This document shows positions 53,570 through 62,559 of a DNA stretch of 64,000 bases, piece by piece; the stretch's first letter is position 1, and every line of letters begins with the position of its first letter. The notes beneath the pieces are model-generated. The model had not been told where the DNA came from and did not search any database. It saw only the letters and a program-made list of their open reading frames with translations. This stretch comes from Methanosphaerula palustris E1-9c (GTDB lineage Archaea; Halobacteriota; Methanomicrobia; Methanomicrobiales; Methanospirillaceae). The DNA is taken from positions 806,001 to 870,000 of the forward strand of contig NC_011832.1 of the NCBI RefSeq assembly GCF_000021965.1. The letters run 5' to 3'. Position numbers and translations under genes: made by a program.

Positions 53570-54655
53570 ATGAATATTTTGATAAATATCGGCCATCCAG
53601 CGCATGTCCATTTTTTCAAATATTTCCTCTGGGAAATGCAGAAGAAGGGACATAACTTGGTGGTATATGCTGTTAACAAAGACGTCTCATTGGACCTTCT
53701 GAAGAATTATCATATCGGCTATGAGCTCTATGGAGACATCAGTTCAAATTTTTTTGGTCAAATCCTTGAGATTATCAAAGGGGATTACAAAACCTACAAT
53801 ATGCAAAAAAAATATGATATTGATATTATGATTGGGATTGCAGATGCATTCGGAGCTCATATCTCAAAGATTACGCATGCAAAATCCATTGTCTTTACCG
53901 ATACCGAGCATGCCACATTGATAAATGCAATTACGTTTCCGTTTGCAGATGTTATCTGTACTCCAGCCTCCTATAAAAAAAACCTTGGTAGAAAGCAGAT
54001 CCGATATAATGGATATCATGAACTGGCCTATCTTCATCCACATTACTTCATACCCGACCCGTCTGTCCTCACAGAACTCGGCCTCACTGAGGACGATCCG
54101 TTCATCATCGTCCGCTTCGTCTCCTGGAAAGCGAGTCACGACGTCGGCCAGCACGGTGTTCGAGACCGGGTTGGACTGGTGAAGGCACTGGAGAAGTATG
54201 GCCGGGTGCTCATCACTTCAGAGGGTGTGTTGCCTGATGAACTGAAGCCTTACCAGATCTCGGTCCTGCCGGAGAAGTTGCATGACCTGCTGTACTATGC
54301 TACGTTGTACGTGGGAGAGGGTGGGACGACGGCGTCGGAGGCTGCAACGTTGGGAACCCATGCCATTCACATCTCTACAACCGGAAAGTATTGTGGAATA
54401 TTCTCCGATTTAAACAGGTATGGATTGCTCTGGACATCGGAGAGCGATGAGGATACGATTGAAAAAGCGATTGAACTCCTTCAAGACCCAGATCTCAAGG
54501 ATCTGGGGCAGAAGAAACGGAACCGTCTGGTTGATGAGAAGATCGATGTGACAGCCTTCATGGTCTGGTTTGTCGATCATTATCCCGAAAGTGCAGGGAT
54601 CATGAAAGGAAAGACCGATTTTCCGAATGATGATGCATCGAGAAGGCTATTATGA
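53570..54655 (+). CDS. DUF354 family GT-B-fold protein
   Basis: 361 residues. It opens MNILINIGHPAHVHFFKYFL, typical of DUF354 proteins, with QKKGHNLVVYAVNKD next, IADAFGAHISKITHAKSIVF, then VLITSEGVLPDELKPYQISV, YYATLYVGEGGTTASEAATL and HISTTGKYCGIFSDLNRYGLLW. The fold is that of UDP-GlcNAc 2-epimerase/GT-B enzymes; the family's exact reaction is not established. The first half is AT-rich and the second half (from about 54050) GC-rich, a sign of mosaic origin. It overlaps the LmbE gene by four bases. Confidence 0.88.
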   Translation: MNILINIGHPAHVHFFKYFLWEMQKKGHNLVVYAVNKDVSLDLLKNYHIGYELYGDISSNFFGQILEIIKGDYKTYNMQKKYDIDIMIGIADAFGAHISKITHAKSIVFTDTEHATLINAITFPFADVICTPASYKKNLGRKQIRYNGYHELAYLHPHYFIPDPSVLTELGLTEDDPFIIVRFVSWKASHDVGQHGVRDRVGLVKALEKYGRVLITSEGVLPDELKPYQISVLPEKLHDLLYYATLYVGEGGTTASEAATLGTHAIHISTTGKYCGIFSDLNRYGLLWTSESDEDTIEKAIELLQDPDLKDLGQKKRNRLVDEKIDVTAFMVWFVDHYPESAGIMKGKTDFPNDDASRRLL

Positions 54656-55281
54656 AGATCTTAGTTCTGTCTCCTCATACTGATGACGCTGAGCTTGGTT
54701 GCGGTGGTACGATTGTCAAACTCTTAAATGGTGAAAATGAGATCTATTGGGTTGTTTTTTCGACTGCTGAGGACTCCTTACCCGATGGACTTCCTAAGGA
54801 TACCCTGAAAAGAGAATATCGTACCGTGACCCGGGACCTCGCACTCAGAGAGGAGAACTGCAAAGTTTTTGATTTCAAGGTACGGAACCTCCATCAATAT
54901 CGTCAGGAGATACTTGATGATCTGGTCAGGATCCGGAATCAGTTTAATCCAGATATCGTCATCGGCCCATCATTGAACGATCTCCATCAGGATCATCAGG
55001 TCGTTGCACATGAGATGGTCAGAGCCTTCAAGACCACGTCGAGCATCATCTGTTACGAACTGCCCTGGAATCATGTCACCTTTAATACACAGTTTTTTTG
55101 CAGGTTGAGTACCGATCAGATCGAGAGAAAGTGCGAGATTCTGAGGAACTACCAATCCCAACTTCTTAAGGGGAGGCAGTATTTTTCAAAGGAATTCATC
55201 TTCGGCCTGGCAAAGACACGAGGAATTCAATGTAATGCAGAATACGCTGAGGCTTTTGAGGTTGTACGATGGATGCTTTAA
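54652..55281 (+). CDS. PIG-L/LmbE-family N-acetylglucosamine deacetylase
   Basis: 209 residues with ILVLSPHTDDAELGCGGTI (zinc-binding PHxDDxE) and PDIVIGPSLNDLHQDHQVVA (second zinc His motif HQDH). The family deacetylates GlcNAc-type sugars or related conjugates. It lies with four-base and 13-base overlaps between DUF354 and the ATP-grasp gene. The freed amine could be the acceptor for the neighbouring ATP-grasp or FemAB enzymes, which is inference. Confidence 0.9.
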   Translation: MKILVLSPHTDDAELGCGGTIVKLLNGENEIYWVVFSTAEDSLPDGLPKDTLKREYRTVTRDLALREENCKVFDFKVRNLHQYRQEILDDLVRIRNQFNPDIVIGPSLNDLHQDHQVVAHEMVRAFKTTSSIICYELPWNHVTFNTQFFCRLSTDQIERKCEILRNYQSQLLKGRQYFSKEFIFGLAKTRGIQCNAEYAEAFEVVRWML

Positions 55282-56324
55282 CAGTTCTTGTTACCGGTGC
55301 CGGGGCTCCTGGAATAAAAGGTACGCTCTATTCTCTAAGAGAAAATTTTGACCAGAGAACCATTCGGACGATCGGAACGGATATCAAACCGGAGGTTATT
55401 GGAACATATCTGTGCGACAGATATTATCGCATTTCAAGACCTTCACAAGCGGATTATCTGGACCAGTTGCTCTCAATCTGTGAAGATGAGGAAGTCGATG
55501 TAGTATTACCTCAAAACACTCTTGAATTGTCTGTTCTGGCCGAGAATAGATCTTCATTTTCCAGTATCGGGACGTCTATTGCCGTTTCAGATGCTTCTGC
55601 AATCTCTATCGCCAACGACAAATTTAAACTCATGAAACTGGCCGAGCGGATCGGTATCCCCGCTCCGAAATGTTCTCTTGTGGATACTTTTGATAGCCTG
55701 AAAAGATCTGCCGAAGCGTTGGGCTGGCCTGAAAAACTGGTCGTTGTTAAACCGCCGCTCTCCAATGGTTCGAGAGGGGTACGCATCATCGATGAATCCC
55801 TTGATCTCAAAAAGTTGTTCTATTCAGATAAACCGACGTCTCTTTTTTTGAAGATGAATAATCTCTATGACATATTAGGGTCAAGTTTCCCACCATTATT
55901 GGTTATGGAATATTTACCCAATGCAGAGTACACCGTCGATATCTTGAAAGCTCGGAAGTATACGATCGCTCCACGGAGGCGAGATATCATTCAGTCGGGC
56001 ATCACGTTCCAGAGTACACTTGAGTATCATGAAGAACTGATCGACTACTCGCAGCGACTCAGTGAAGCCGCTGGATTGGAGTTTGCGTTTGGTTTCCAGT
56101 TCAAGATGGATGAGCATAACATCCCCAAATTGTTGGAATCCAATCCCCGTGTCCAGGGCACGATGGTTCTTTCAACATTTGCAGGTGCCAATATCATCTA
56201 TGCTGCTGTAAAACATGCGTTGGATGAAGATGTTCCTGATTTTCAGATCCAGTGGGGGACAAAGATCATCCGATACTGGGGAGGTGCGGGGATTCAGAAC
56301 GGAGATGCTATGGCATTCTTATGA
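55269..56324 (+). CDS. ATP-grasp enzyme (CarB-like ligase)
   Basis: 351 residues with an N-terminal Rossmann start TVLVTGAGAPGIKGTLYSL, the ATP-grasp B-type segment (ISIANDKFKLMKLAERIGIP), the nucleotide-binding loop VVVKPPLSNGSRGVRII, PLLVMEYLPNAEYTVDILK and the metal-binding end LLESNPRVQGTMVLS. The family forms amide or thioester bonds with ATP. In polysaccharide clusters such proteins may add amino acids or other acids to sugars; the substrate here is unknown. It overlaps the upstream LmbE gene and its stop overlaps the PHP start. Confidence 0.88.
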   Translation: MDALTVLVTGAGAPGIKGTLYSLRENFDQRTIRTIGTDIKPEVIGTYLCDRYYRISRPSQADYLDQLLSICEDEEVDVVLPQNTLELSVLAENRSSFSSIGTSIAVSDASAISIANDKFKLMKLAERIGIPAPKCSLVDTFDSLKRSAEALGWPEKLVVVKPPLSNGSRGVRIIDESLDLKKLFYSDKPTSLFLKMNNLYDILGSSFPPLLVMEYLPNAEYTVDILKARKYTIAPRRRDIIQSGITFQSTLEYHEELIDYSQRLSEAAGLEFAFGFQFKMDEHNIPKLLESNPRVQGTMVLSTFAGANIIYAAVKHALDEDVPDFQIQWGTKIIRYWGGAGIQNGDAMAFL

Positions 56325-56932
56325 AGGCCTGGAGAAAATATTCCCCCTATCTGTTGTCTGGGGAATGGCACATTCATACGAGTTATACCGATGGCCATAA
56401 CTCTGTCGACGAGTATTGCAGGAGAGCAGGGGAACTGGGAATCCCTCTTGTTGCGTTCACCGAACATGTACGCAGAGACCTGAACTATGATTTTCATGCA
56501 TTTCTCGATGCTGTTGATCGGGCACGGGATGAGTACGATCTGATCATCCTCTCTGGATGTGAAGCGAAGGTTCTCCCCGGTGGGACACTTGATGTCGACC
56601 ATGATCTCCTGATCCAGGTCGATTATCCGATATTTGCTTTTCATTCATTTCCAAAAGATTTCGACCTCTACCTCGATGCACTTTACGCAGTCCTGAGCAA
56701 TCCCTATGTAAATGCCTGGGCGCATCCAGGTTTATTTCTCAGAAAAACAGGATTTCAGATGCCTGAAGATGAATTGGATACAATCTTTCAGAAGCTCAAA
56801 GATAATGATGTCCTGATGGAATTGAATAAAAAATATACCCTTCCTCCGGCTGAATGGATCAATTCTGGTAAGAACTATCCATTGAATTTTGTCAGAGGCA
56901 GTGATTGTCACAGGGTTGAGGAGATTGGATGA
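56321..56932 (+). CDS. PHP-domain phosphoesterase-like protein, ends early
   Basis: 203 residues. The PHP metal motifs are SGEWHIHTSYTDG (HxH), LVAFTEHVRRDL, IILSGCEAKVLPGG, FAFHSFPKDF, NAWAHPGLF and the late VRGSDCHRVEEIG. The ATG overlaps the ATP-grasp stop (ATGA). PHP proteins normally run another 15-60 residues after the SDxH motif; here the stop follows six residues later. All visible metal ligands are present, so it may still be active. The substrate is unknown. Confidence 0.82.
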   Translation: MKAWRKYSPYLLSGEWHIHTSYTDGHNSVDEYCRRAGELGIPLVAFTEHVRRDLNYDFHAFLDAVDRARDEYDLIILSGCEAKVLPGGTLDVDHDLLIQVDYPIFAFHSFPKDFDLYLDALYAVLSNPYVNAWAHPGLFLRKTGFQMPEDELDTIFQKLKDNDVLMELNKKYTLPPAEWINSGKNYPLNFVRGSDCHRVEEIG

Positions 56933-57161
56933 GGGAGCATCAAATATGTGCAGCGTCGTGTACTGAGCACCCTCATTCTTTGGTCTTCTCTGGAGGTTGG
57001 GTGGAAGGAACGTTTCAGAGCCTCGCCGGTGGTTGTGATGGGGAAGGATCTGTCTGATGAAATGAAGATATCGCTCTCTCACGGATGGGGAAAACCAGAG
57101 ACTATATTAATTGTAATGCTTCTAATGAACAACATCCTGGCAGGAAACGTATGGAGATATC

Positions 57162-59063
57162 ATGTGCGGTATTAATGGGTTTTCATGGGAGGATTTCAGT
57201 TTAATAACTGAAATGAATCAGATAACGAAATATAGAGGACCGGACGACCAGGGGGTGTACTGTGACCACTCGGTCTCATTGGGACATGCACGACTTTCGA
57301 TCATCGATCTCTCCGAACATGGTCATCAACCCATGTCCAATGAAGATCAGTCTGTATGGCTGGTCTACAACGGTGAGATCTATAATTTTCAATCGTTACG
57401 TGCTGACCTCATCGAAAAAGGCCATCTTTTTAAGAGTAATACCGATACTGAAGTGATAATCCATGCCTATGAGGAGTACGGACTCGATTGTGTAAAAAAG
57501 TTCAATGGCATGTGGGCCTTTTCCCTCTTCGATCTGAAAAACAATACGATTGTTCTTGGTCGCGATCAATTTGGTATCAAACCACTTTATTACTATGCTG
57601 ACGATGGGAAGATCATCTTCTCATCCATGATATCGGCACTCCTCTGTCATACCATTCAGGTCTCTCCTCATGAACGTGCAATAATGGAGTATCTTGCGCA
57701 CAATTTGGAAGACCATACCGATTATACCTTCTTCACCGGTGTAAACAAAGTTCCTCAGGATTCATTATTAATCTACGATCTCTCAAAGAAACAATATCGT
57801 TTACATAAGTGGTACTCTCCTGCTAAGAGGAAAGAAGCAGATATTCAGACAATTCGTGAGTCCTTCGTCGAGAGCATACGATTGCGAACGATCGCTGATG
57901 TACCGATAGGAAGCTGCTTGAGTGGGGGCATCGATTCCTCTGCGATTGTCAGTATACTCAACACGTTGCTATCTGATCGATTCAATACCTTCTCCCTTGT
58001 CGTTCCTGGCTTTTCACTTGATGAGAGCAAGTATATCCTCGAGGTGGGAAAGAATAACAACGTTCAACAATACTTTACACAGATATCCGAAGATAATTTT
58101 TTAAAGGAGTTTCGGGACTTTGTTCTTTCCCAGGAAGAGCCGGTGACCGGCTTGAGTCCCTATGCACAGTACTCTGTTATGAAACTCGCTCATCAGCACA
58201 AAGCAAAAGTATTGCTCGATGGTCAGGGTGGAGATGAAATTTTTGCAGGCTACAGTTATTATTTTGCTTACTATTTCTATGAATTATTACGTGGAGGAAA
58301 TTTTTTAACCCTTGGACGAGAGATGCGAAAATACCGAAAAAATTTTAAGGATCTCTATTCCCTCAAGATGTTCGGATTCCTGCTGCTCCCCGAATTTCTC
58401 AAATATCGATTCTGGAAGATAATTACGCCATCCTGGATCAATCATGAGTATTTGATGGAGAAATGTGATGGAGAGATGGACCCCCGATGGCGAAGGATGA
58501 CACTTCCTGAGGGTCTTTCTCTCACCCTCTACTCGACGGCGATTCCCCATCTCTTACGATGGGAGGACAAAAATTCGATGCGATGGAGTATAGAGAGCCG
58601 ACCGCCATTTCTTGATGTCAACCTGGTTGAGGCTGCCATGTCCCTCCCTTCGGATAAAAAGATTGCACATGGACGAACCAAGGTGATCTTTGTAGATGCA
58701 GTCAAAGACTGCCTCCCCGCGATGATCAGGGATCGAACTGATAAGGTTGGGTTTGCCGCTCCGACCGATGAATTTTTCAGAAAGGAGGAGATCATTGATT
58801 TTTGTAAAGGAATTATCTACTCGGATAGTTTCAAGAGCCGGCCGTACTGGAACTGGGAGGAGGTTGAGAACCACTATACCCGGCATCTTCAGGGTACGAT
58901 CAACATCGGTGATACCATCTGGAAATGGATCAATCTTGAGATCTGGCTGCGAGAGTTCTTCTCTGAACCTGCTCAAAAAACCGGTGATATCATCTCAAAC
59001 GGAAGCGTCGAAGCACAGCCCGGGATGCCGGTTGGGGTCATCCCGGCGAAGAGCAGTCTCTGA
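57162..59063 (+). CDS. asnB: Asparagine synthase (glutamine-hydrolysing), glycan type
   Basis: 633-residue class II amidotransferase. The N-terminal nucleophile Cys2 (MCGINGFSWEDFSLI), KYRGPDDQGVY, SLGHARLSIIDLSEHGHQPM, and VYNGEIYNF mark the glutaminase domain; the synthetase domain shows PIGSCLSGGIDSSAIVSI (PP-loop SGGxDS), LLDGQGGDEIFAGYSYYF and ESRPPFLDVNLVEAAM. AsnB homologs in polysaccharide clusters often amidate sugar uronates or other acids rather than aspartate. The 229-base gap ahead of it contains no convincing gene. It is followed by the GT4 gene after 29 bases. Confidence 0.92.
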   Translation: MCGINGFSWEDFSLITEMNQITKYRGPDDQGVYCDHSVSLGHARLSIIDLSEHGHQPMSNEDQSVWLVYNGEIYNFQSLRADLIEKGHLFKSNTDTEVIIHAYEEYGLDCVKKFNGMWAFSLFDLKNNTIVLGRDQFGIKPLYYYADDGKIIFSSMISALLCHTIQVSPHERAIMEYLAHNLEDHTDYTFFTGVNKVPQDSLLIYDLSKKQYRLHKWYSPAKRKEADIQTIRESFVESIRLRTIADVPIGSCLSGGIDSSAIVSILNTLLSDRFNTFSLVVPGFSLDESKYILEVGKNNNVQQYFTQISEDNFLKEFRDFVLSQEEPVTGLSPYAQYSVMKLAHQHKAKVLLDGQGGDEIFAGYSYYFAYYFYELLRGGNFLTLGREMRKYRKNFKDLYSLKMFGFLLLPEFLKYRFWKIITPSWINHEYLMEKCDGEMDPRWRRMTLPEGLSLTLYSTAIPHLLRWEDKNSMRWSIESRPPFLDVNLVEAAMSLPSDKKIAHGRTKVIFVDAVKDCLPAMIRDRTDKVGFAAPTDEFFRKEEIIDFCKGIIYSDSFKSRPYWNWEEVENHYTRHLQGTINIGDTIWKWINLEIWLREFFSEPAQKTGDIISNGSVEAQPGMPVGVIPAKSSL

Positions 59064-59092
59064 TCGGGGCTTTTCGGTGGTGATCGTGAACA

Positions 59093-60367
59093 ATGGTGAA
59101 CAGGGTTGATGATGAAGGGGAACTGTCCTGGGGGCGCTCGAAGGTGGAGCACCCAGGGGGTCGTCTGGATGATCCCCTCTTGACTGACGGGATAAAAGAT
59201 AAAAATTTGTTCGTGATCTGCCATTCCTATAACTATTTCCAGAAGGATCCCTTCGATCTGATCGCTCCGCATGTTGCATCGATATACGTATCCGTGAGGA
59301 CAAATCCATTTGCGGAGATCGGGAAACACCTTCCTATCTTAAGGAATGAGATTTTTTCCTCGGTTGATAAAATCGATCGGACCAATACCCCGGAGAATAC
59401 ACACGTCTATTCCACTCCCATCTGGTACCTTCCGACGGACAGGGGATACAAAAACCTGGGTCAGAAACAGTATAATCGGGTTACGTCACTGATACAGAAG
59501 AAGGAGATAATCTACGATCTCATCCACTGTCATTTCGTCTGGTCTGCAGGCTATGCCGGCGCTCGACTCAAGGAGGAGTTTGGCGGTCCCTTCGTGGTCA
59601 CCGCACATGGCTACGATATTTACTCACTCCCGTTCATGGATGACGAATGGCGTGAGAAGATCGAGTACGTGCTGAACACTGCCGATCATATCATCACGGT
59701 CAGTCAGAGCAACCTCGCGTGTATCAATAGATTGAACGTCTCCACACCGGTTTCTGTCATACCGAACGGCTTTCGAAGTGATATCTTCTATCCACGCGAT
59801 GCCGTTTCGTGCAGAACTCTCCTCAATCTCCCCCACGACAGGAAGATTGTCCTGACCGTGGGGTATTTTGACCCGATAAAGGGTCATACCTATTTGATCG
59901 AAGCCGCCCGAGAGATTATTTCAAAGCGAAAGGACGTTCTCTTCGTAATTGTCGGTCTCGGAAAGCTCCAGACGACCCTTGAGGATCAGATTCGATCCCT
60001 TGGGCTTGAAGATCACTTCCTGTTTGCAGGGGGCAAGCCTCACAGCGAGATTCCCCTCTGGATGAACGCATCCGATATCTTTGTCCTGCCGAGCCTCAAT
60101 GAAGGCAATCCTACTGTCATGTTTGAGGCTCTCGGTTGTGGGTTACCGTTTGTGGGGACGAGGGTCGGCGGGGTGCCGGAGATCATCACATCTGAGACCT
60201 GTGGTCTGCTGGTTGAGCCTGCCGACCCGAAGGGTCTGGCGGAGAAGATTCTGCTGGCGTTGGAGAAGGAATGGGACCGGGAGGCGATCCTCGCCTATGC
60301 TGATCAGTTTGCCTGGGAGAGTATTGCAGAGCGGATCATCGGTGTATACAACCAGGTCCTGGAATGA
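59093..60367 (+). CDS. Family 4 glycosyltransferase
   Basis: 424 residues of GT-B fold. Motifs: LIHCHFVWSAGYAGARLKEE, VVTAHGYDIYSLPF, HIITVSQSNLACIN, VIPNGFRSDIFYPRD, ILTVGYFDPIKGHTYLIEAA-like, and the donor-site PSLNEGNPTVMFEALGCGLP with EGxP/E7E pattern and GTRVGGVPEII. The first 35 residues (HPGGRLDDPLLTDGIKDKN) precede the GT fold and may not be translated; the start is thus uncertain. It ends the glycan gene run. Confidence 0.9.
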   Translation: MVNRVDDEGELSWGRSKVEHPGGRLDDPLLTDGIKDKNLFVICHSYNYFQKDPFDLIAPHVASIYVSVRTNPFAEIGKHLPILRNEIFSSVDKIDRTNTPENTHVYSTPIWYLPTDRGYKNLGQKQYNRVTSLIQKKEIIYDLIHCHFVWSAGYAGARLKEEFGGPFVVTAHGYDIYSLPFMDDEWREKIEYVLNTADHIITVSQSNLACINRLNVSTPVSVIPNGFRSDIFYPRDAVSCRTLLNLPHDRKIVLTVGYFDPIKGHTYLIEAAREIISKRKDVLFVIVGLGKLQTTLEDQIRSLGLEDHFLFAGGKPHSEIPLWMNASDIFVLPSLNEGNPTVMFEALGCGLPFVGTRVGGVPEIITSETCGLLVEPADPKGLAEKILLALEKEWDREAILAYADQFAWESIAERIIGVYNQVLE

Positions 60368-60468
60368 ACCGGTAACATCATCCTGGCTACTTCAGGTGTG
60401 GGAGAGGGACTTGGACCTGAGAAGGTCTTAATAGATTGAGATCCTCAAGGTCCTCAGGGTGGTTTTGA

Positions 60469-61641
60469 ATGGGGCATGTATTCAGTACGACCTGTGTCCT
60501 GGTGCTGGTGTGCTGCGGCGTTCTGGTCGCGGCGGTATCTGGGGAGTATGTGTACTCGGCTCAGTGGGGTAGTTCCGGTGCCGGGATCGGGCAGTTTGAT
60601 CATCCTGGTGGCGTTGCCGTCGACAGTGCCGGCAATGTCTACGTGGCGGACACTGAGAACGATCGGATCCAGAAGTTCACCTCCTCAGGCACGTTCGTAA
60701 CAGTGTGGGGGAGTTCTGGCACCGGGATCGGACAGTTCGCCCATCCGGACGGAGTCGCCGTCGATGGTGCCGGCGCTGTCTACGTGGCGGACACTGAGAA
60801 CGATCGGATCCAGAAGTTCACCTCCTCTGGTTCCTTCCTTGGAGGATGGGGTAGTTCCGGCTCGGGGGCTGGGCAGTTCAACGCTCCGACCAGCCTCGCT
60901 GTCGATGGTGTGGGAAGTATCTATGTTGTCGATTCGTGGAACGATCGGGTCCAGAAGTTCACCTCTTCCGGTTCCTTTCTCGCAGCGTGGGGGAGTCACG
61001 GGTCCGGGGTTGGAGAATTCGACGAGCCCTTTGGCATCGCGGTCGATGGAACCGGCAATGTCTACGTAGCCGATACGTATAACAACCGGGTTCAGAAATT
61101 CACGTCCGCTGGCCTCTTCGTCTCCACCTGGGGCACCTCCGGCACCGGGACCGGACAGTTCAACTGGCCCTGGGGTGTCGCTGTTGACAGTGCCGGCGCC
61201 GTCTATGTGACTGATGTGTGGAATAACCGGATCCAGAAGTTCACGTCTGCCGGTCTCTTTGTCTCCACCTGGGGCACCTCCGGCACCGGGCCCGGACAGT
61301 TCACCTGGCCGTATGGCATCACGATCGATGGGGTCGGCCAGGTCTATGTGACCGATGAATGGAACAATCGGATCGAAGTTTTTGTTTCATCTGGAGAACC
61401 GACCCCGACGCCGGTCCTGGTCACGGTCATCCCAGGTGGTGTGGGGGTCCCGACCAGTCCCGATAATGACGGGCTCTTCTGGGATCTGAACGGGGACCAG
61501 AGGGTCGATTTCAATGATGTGGTGCTGTACTTCAACCAGATGGATTGGGTCGCGGATAATGAACCCATCAAAGCGTTTGACTTCAATAAAAACGGTGTAA
61601 TCAACTTTGATGATATCGTTCTCCTCTTCAATCGTCTGTAG
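60469..61641 (+). CDS. Secreted NHL-repeat propeller with dockerin-like tail
   Basis: 390 residues. A signal peptide (TTCVLVLVCCGVLVAAVSG) is followed by six NHL repeats of about 47 residues each (core GQFDHPGGVAVDSAGNVYVA, DTENDRIQKF), enough for a six-bladed propeller. A Pro/Thr hinge (SSGEPTPTPVLV) leads to two calcium-loop sequences, DLNGDQRVDFNDVVLYF and DFNKNGVINFDDIVLLF, arranged as in a type I dockerin. Neither a cohesin nor a membrane anchor is seen. It is probably a surface or matrix binding protein. DNA is GC-rich, unlike most of the island. Confidence 0.88.
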   Translation: MGHVFSTTCVLVLVCCGVLVAAVSGEYVYSAQWGSSGAGIGQFDHPGGVAVDSAGNVYVADTENDRIQKFTSSGTFVTVWGSSGTGIGQFAHPDGVAVDGAGAVYVADTENDRIQKFTSSGSFLGGWGSSGSGAGQFNAPTSLAVDGVGSIYVVDSWNDRVQKFTSSGSFLAAWGSHGSGVGEFDEPFGIAVDGTGNVYVADTYNNRVQKFTSAGLFVSTWGTSGTGTGQFNWPWGVAVDSAGAVYVTDVWNNRIQKFTSAGLFVSTWGTSGTGPGQFTWPYGITIDGVGQVYVTDEWNNRIEVFVSSGEPTPTPVLVTVIPGGVGVPTSPDNDGLFWDLNGDQRVDFNDVVLYFNQMDWVADNEPIKAFDFNKNGVINFDDIVLLFNRL

Positions 61642-61668
61642 AGCGTGATCCCTTACTACTCTCTTCTC

Positions 61669-61685
61669 TTTTTTTGGTATTTTTT
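61669..61685 (+). terminator. T-rich terminator after the NHL protein gene
   Basis: Two T runs (seven and six T) separated by ggta lie 28-44 bases after the stop codon. Confidence 0.45.
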
Positions 61686-61829
61686 GGTATCAGAGTATGA
61701 GGCTGCCGATATCGGCCGATCAACGCGCAGAGAGTTTTCGGGTTGGTTCATCTGTCCTCTCTCCATTTTTGATCTTGTGGCCGGCAAATTCCATTCTGGA
61801 TGAAAAAAACGGTTTATTCCAGCAAAAGC

Positions 61830-61838
61830 GGTATATAC
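61830..61838 (+). promoter_or_regulatory. Candidate TATA box for cooF-cooS
   Basis: The run ggtatatac lies about 85 bases upstream of the cooF start, within the 280-base gap after the NHL protein gene. No operator was identified. Confidence 0.3.
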
Positions 61839-61920
61839 GAATATTGCTGATGGAGTTACTATTCAGAGATCTCGTGGAGTTATGGTCGTCCACTGGATGG
61901 GGAGATGGAGGCGGGAGTTA

Positions 61921-62532
61921 ATGAAGACTGTTTTTGTACGGGCTGAGCGCTGTATCGGCTGCAGGCACTGCGAGGTGGCCTGTGCCGTTGAGCACTCTGC
62001 GAGCAGAGAACTGTTTGGCGCACGGAACGAGGAGCCGATCTCAAGACCACGCGTTCATGTTGAGGTTGTTGACTACCTGACCTTCCCGAACCGGTGCCGG
62101 CACTGCGACCCGGCCCCGTGTATGCAGGTCTGCCCGACCGAGGCCCTGTACCGGGACCTGTCGACCGGTTCGGTCGCGATCCACTACAATCGGTGCATCG
62201 ACTGTGCCGTCTGTGCGATGGCCTGTCCGTTCGGGGTGATCCGGTTCCAGCGGGTGCGGCAGGTGGACCTTCCCCGCGACGTGAATGCAAAGTGTGACAA
62301 CTGTATCGACCGGCAGCAGAACGGTGTGATTCCTGCCTGCGCCGAGGCCTGCAAGACCGGGGCGCTGGAGTTCGGAGAGGTCAACGACCTGATCGAAAAG
62401 AGCAGCCATGACTTCTCGATGAAACTTCTTCTCTCCCGGGAACCGGCCAGGGAACCGGTTGGCGAGGTTCCCTCGATGCCCGAGAACATCCGGGCGTTCC
62501 GGGAGATCATGGGAACACTGGCGGATTTATAA
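61921..62532 (+). CDS. cooF: CooF-type iron-sulfur electron transfer protein
   Basis: 203 residues with four [4Fe-4S] cysteine sets: CIGCRHCEVACA; RCRHCDPAPCMQVCPTEA; RCIDCAVCAMACPF; and CDNC ... PACAEACKTGAL. This is the CooF/HycB-like pattern that carries electrons to or from CO dehydrogenase. The ATG at 61921 follows gcggga and gives MKTVFVRAERCIGC; the frame is open upstream. cooS follows after 27 bases, so they are co-transcribed. The last 45 residues are a polar tail without cysteine. Confidence 0.93.
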   Translation: MKTVFVRAERCIGCRHCEVACAVEHSASRELFGARNEEPISRPRVHVEVVDYLTFPNRCRHCDPAPCMQVCPTEALYRDLSTGSVAIHYNRCIDCAVCAMACPFGVIRFQRVRQVDLPRDVNAKCDNCIDRQQNGVIPACAEACKTGALEFGEVNDLIEKSSHDFSMKLLLSREPAREPVGEVPSMPENIRAFREIMGTLADL

Positions 62533-62559
62533 TTCCGGAGAGCGTGGAGGGTGAACACA

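Noticed and set aside
56948-57175. 75-codon frame between the PHP gene and asnB
   Set aside because: It overlaps the asnB start, has no domain or start signal, and might be relic DNA, but cannot be supported as a gene.
18514-61920. An attachment-site duplicate of the tRNA-Thr 3' end at the right border
   Set aside because: I looked for the T-arm/acceptor sequence near 61.6-61.9 kb and elsewhere and found no convincing second copy; no integrase gene was seen.
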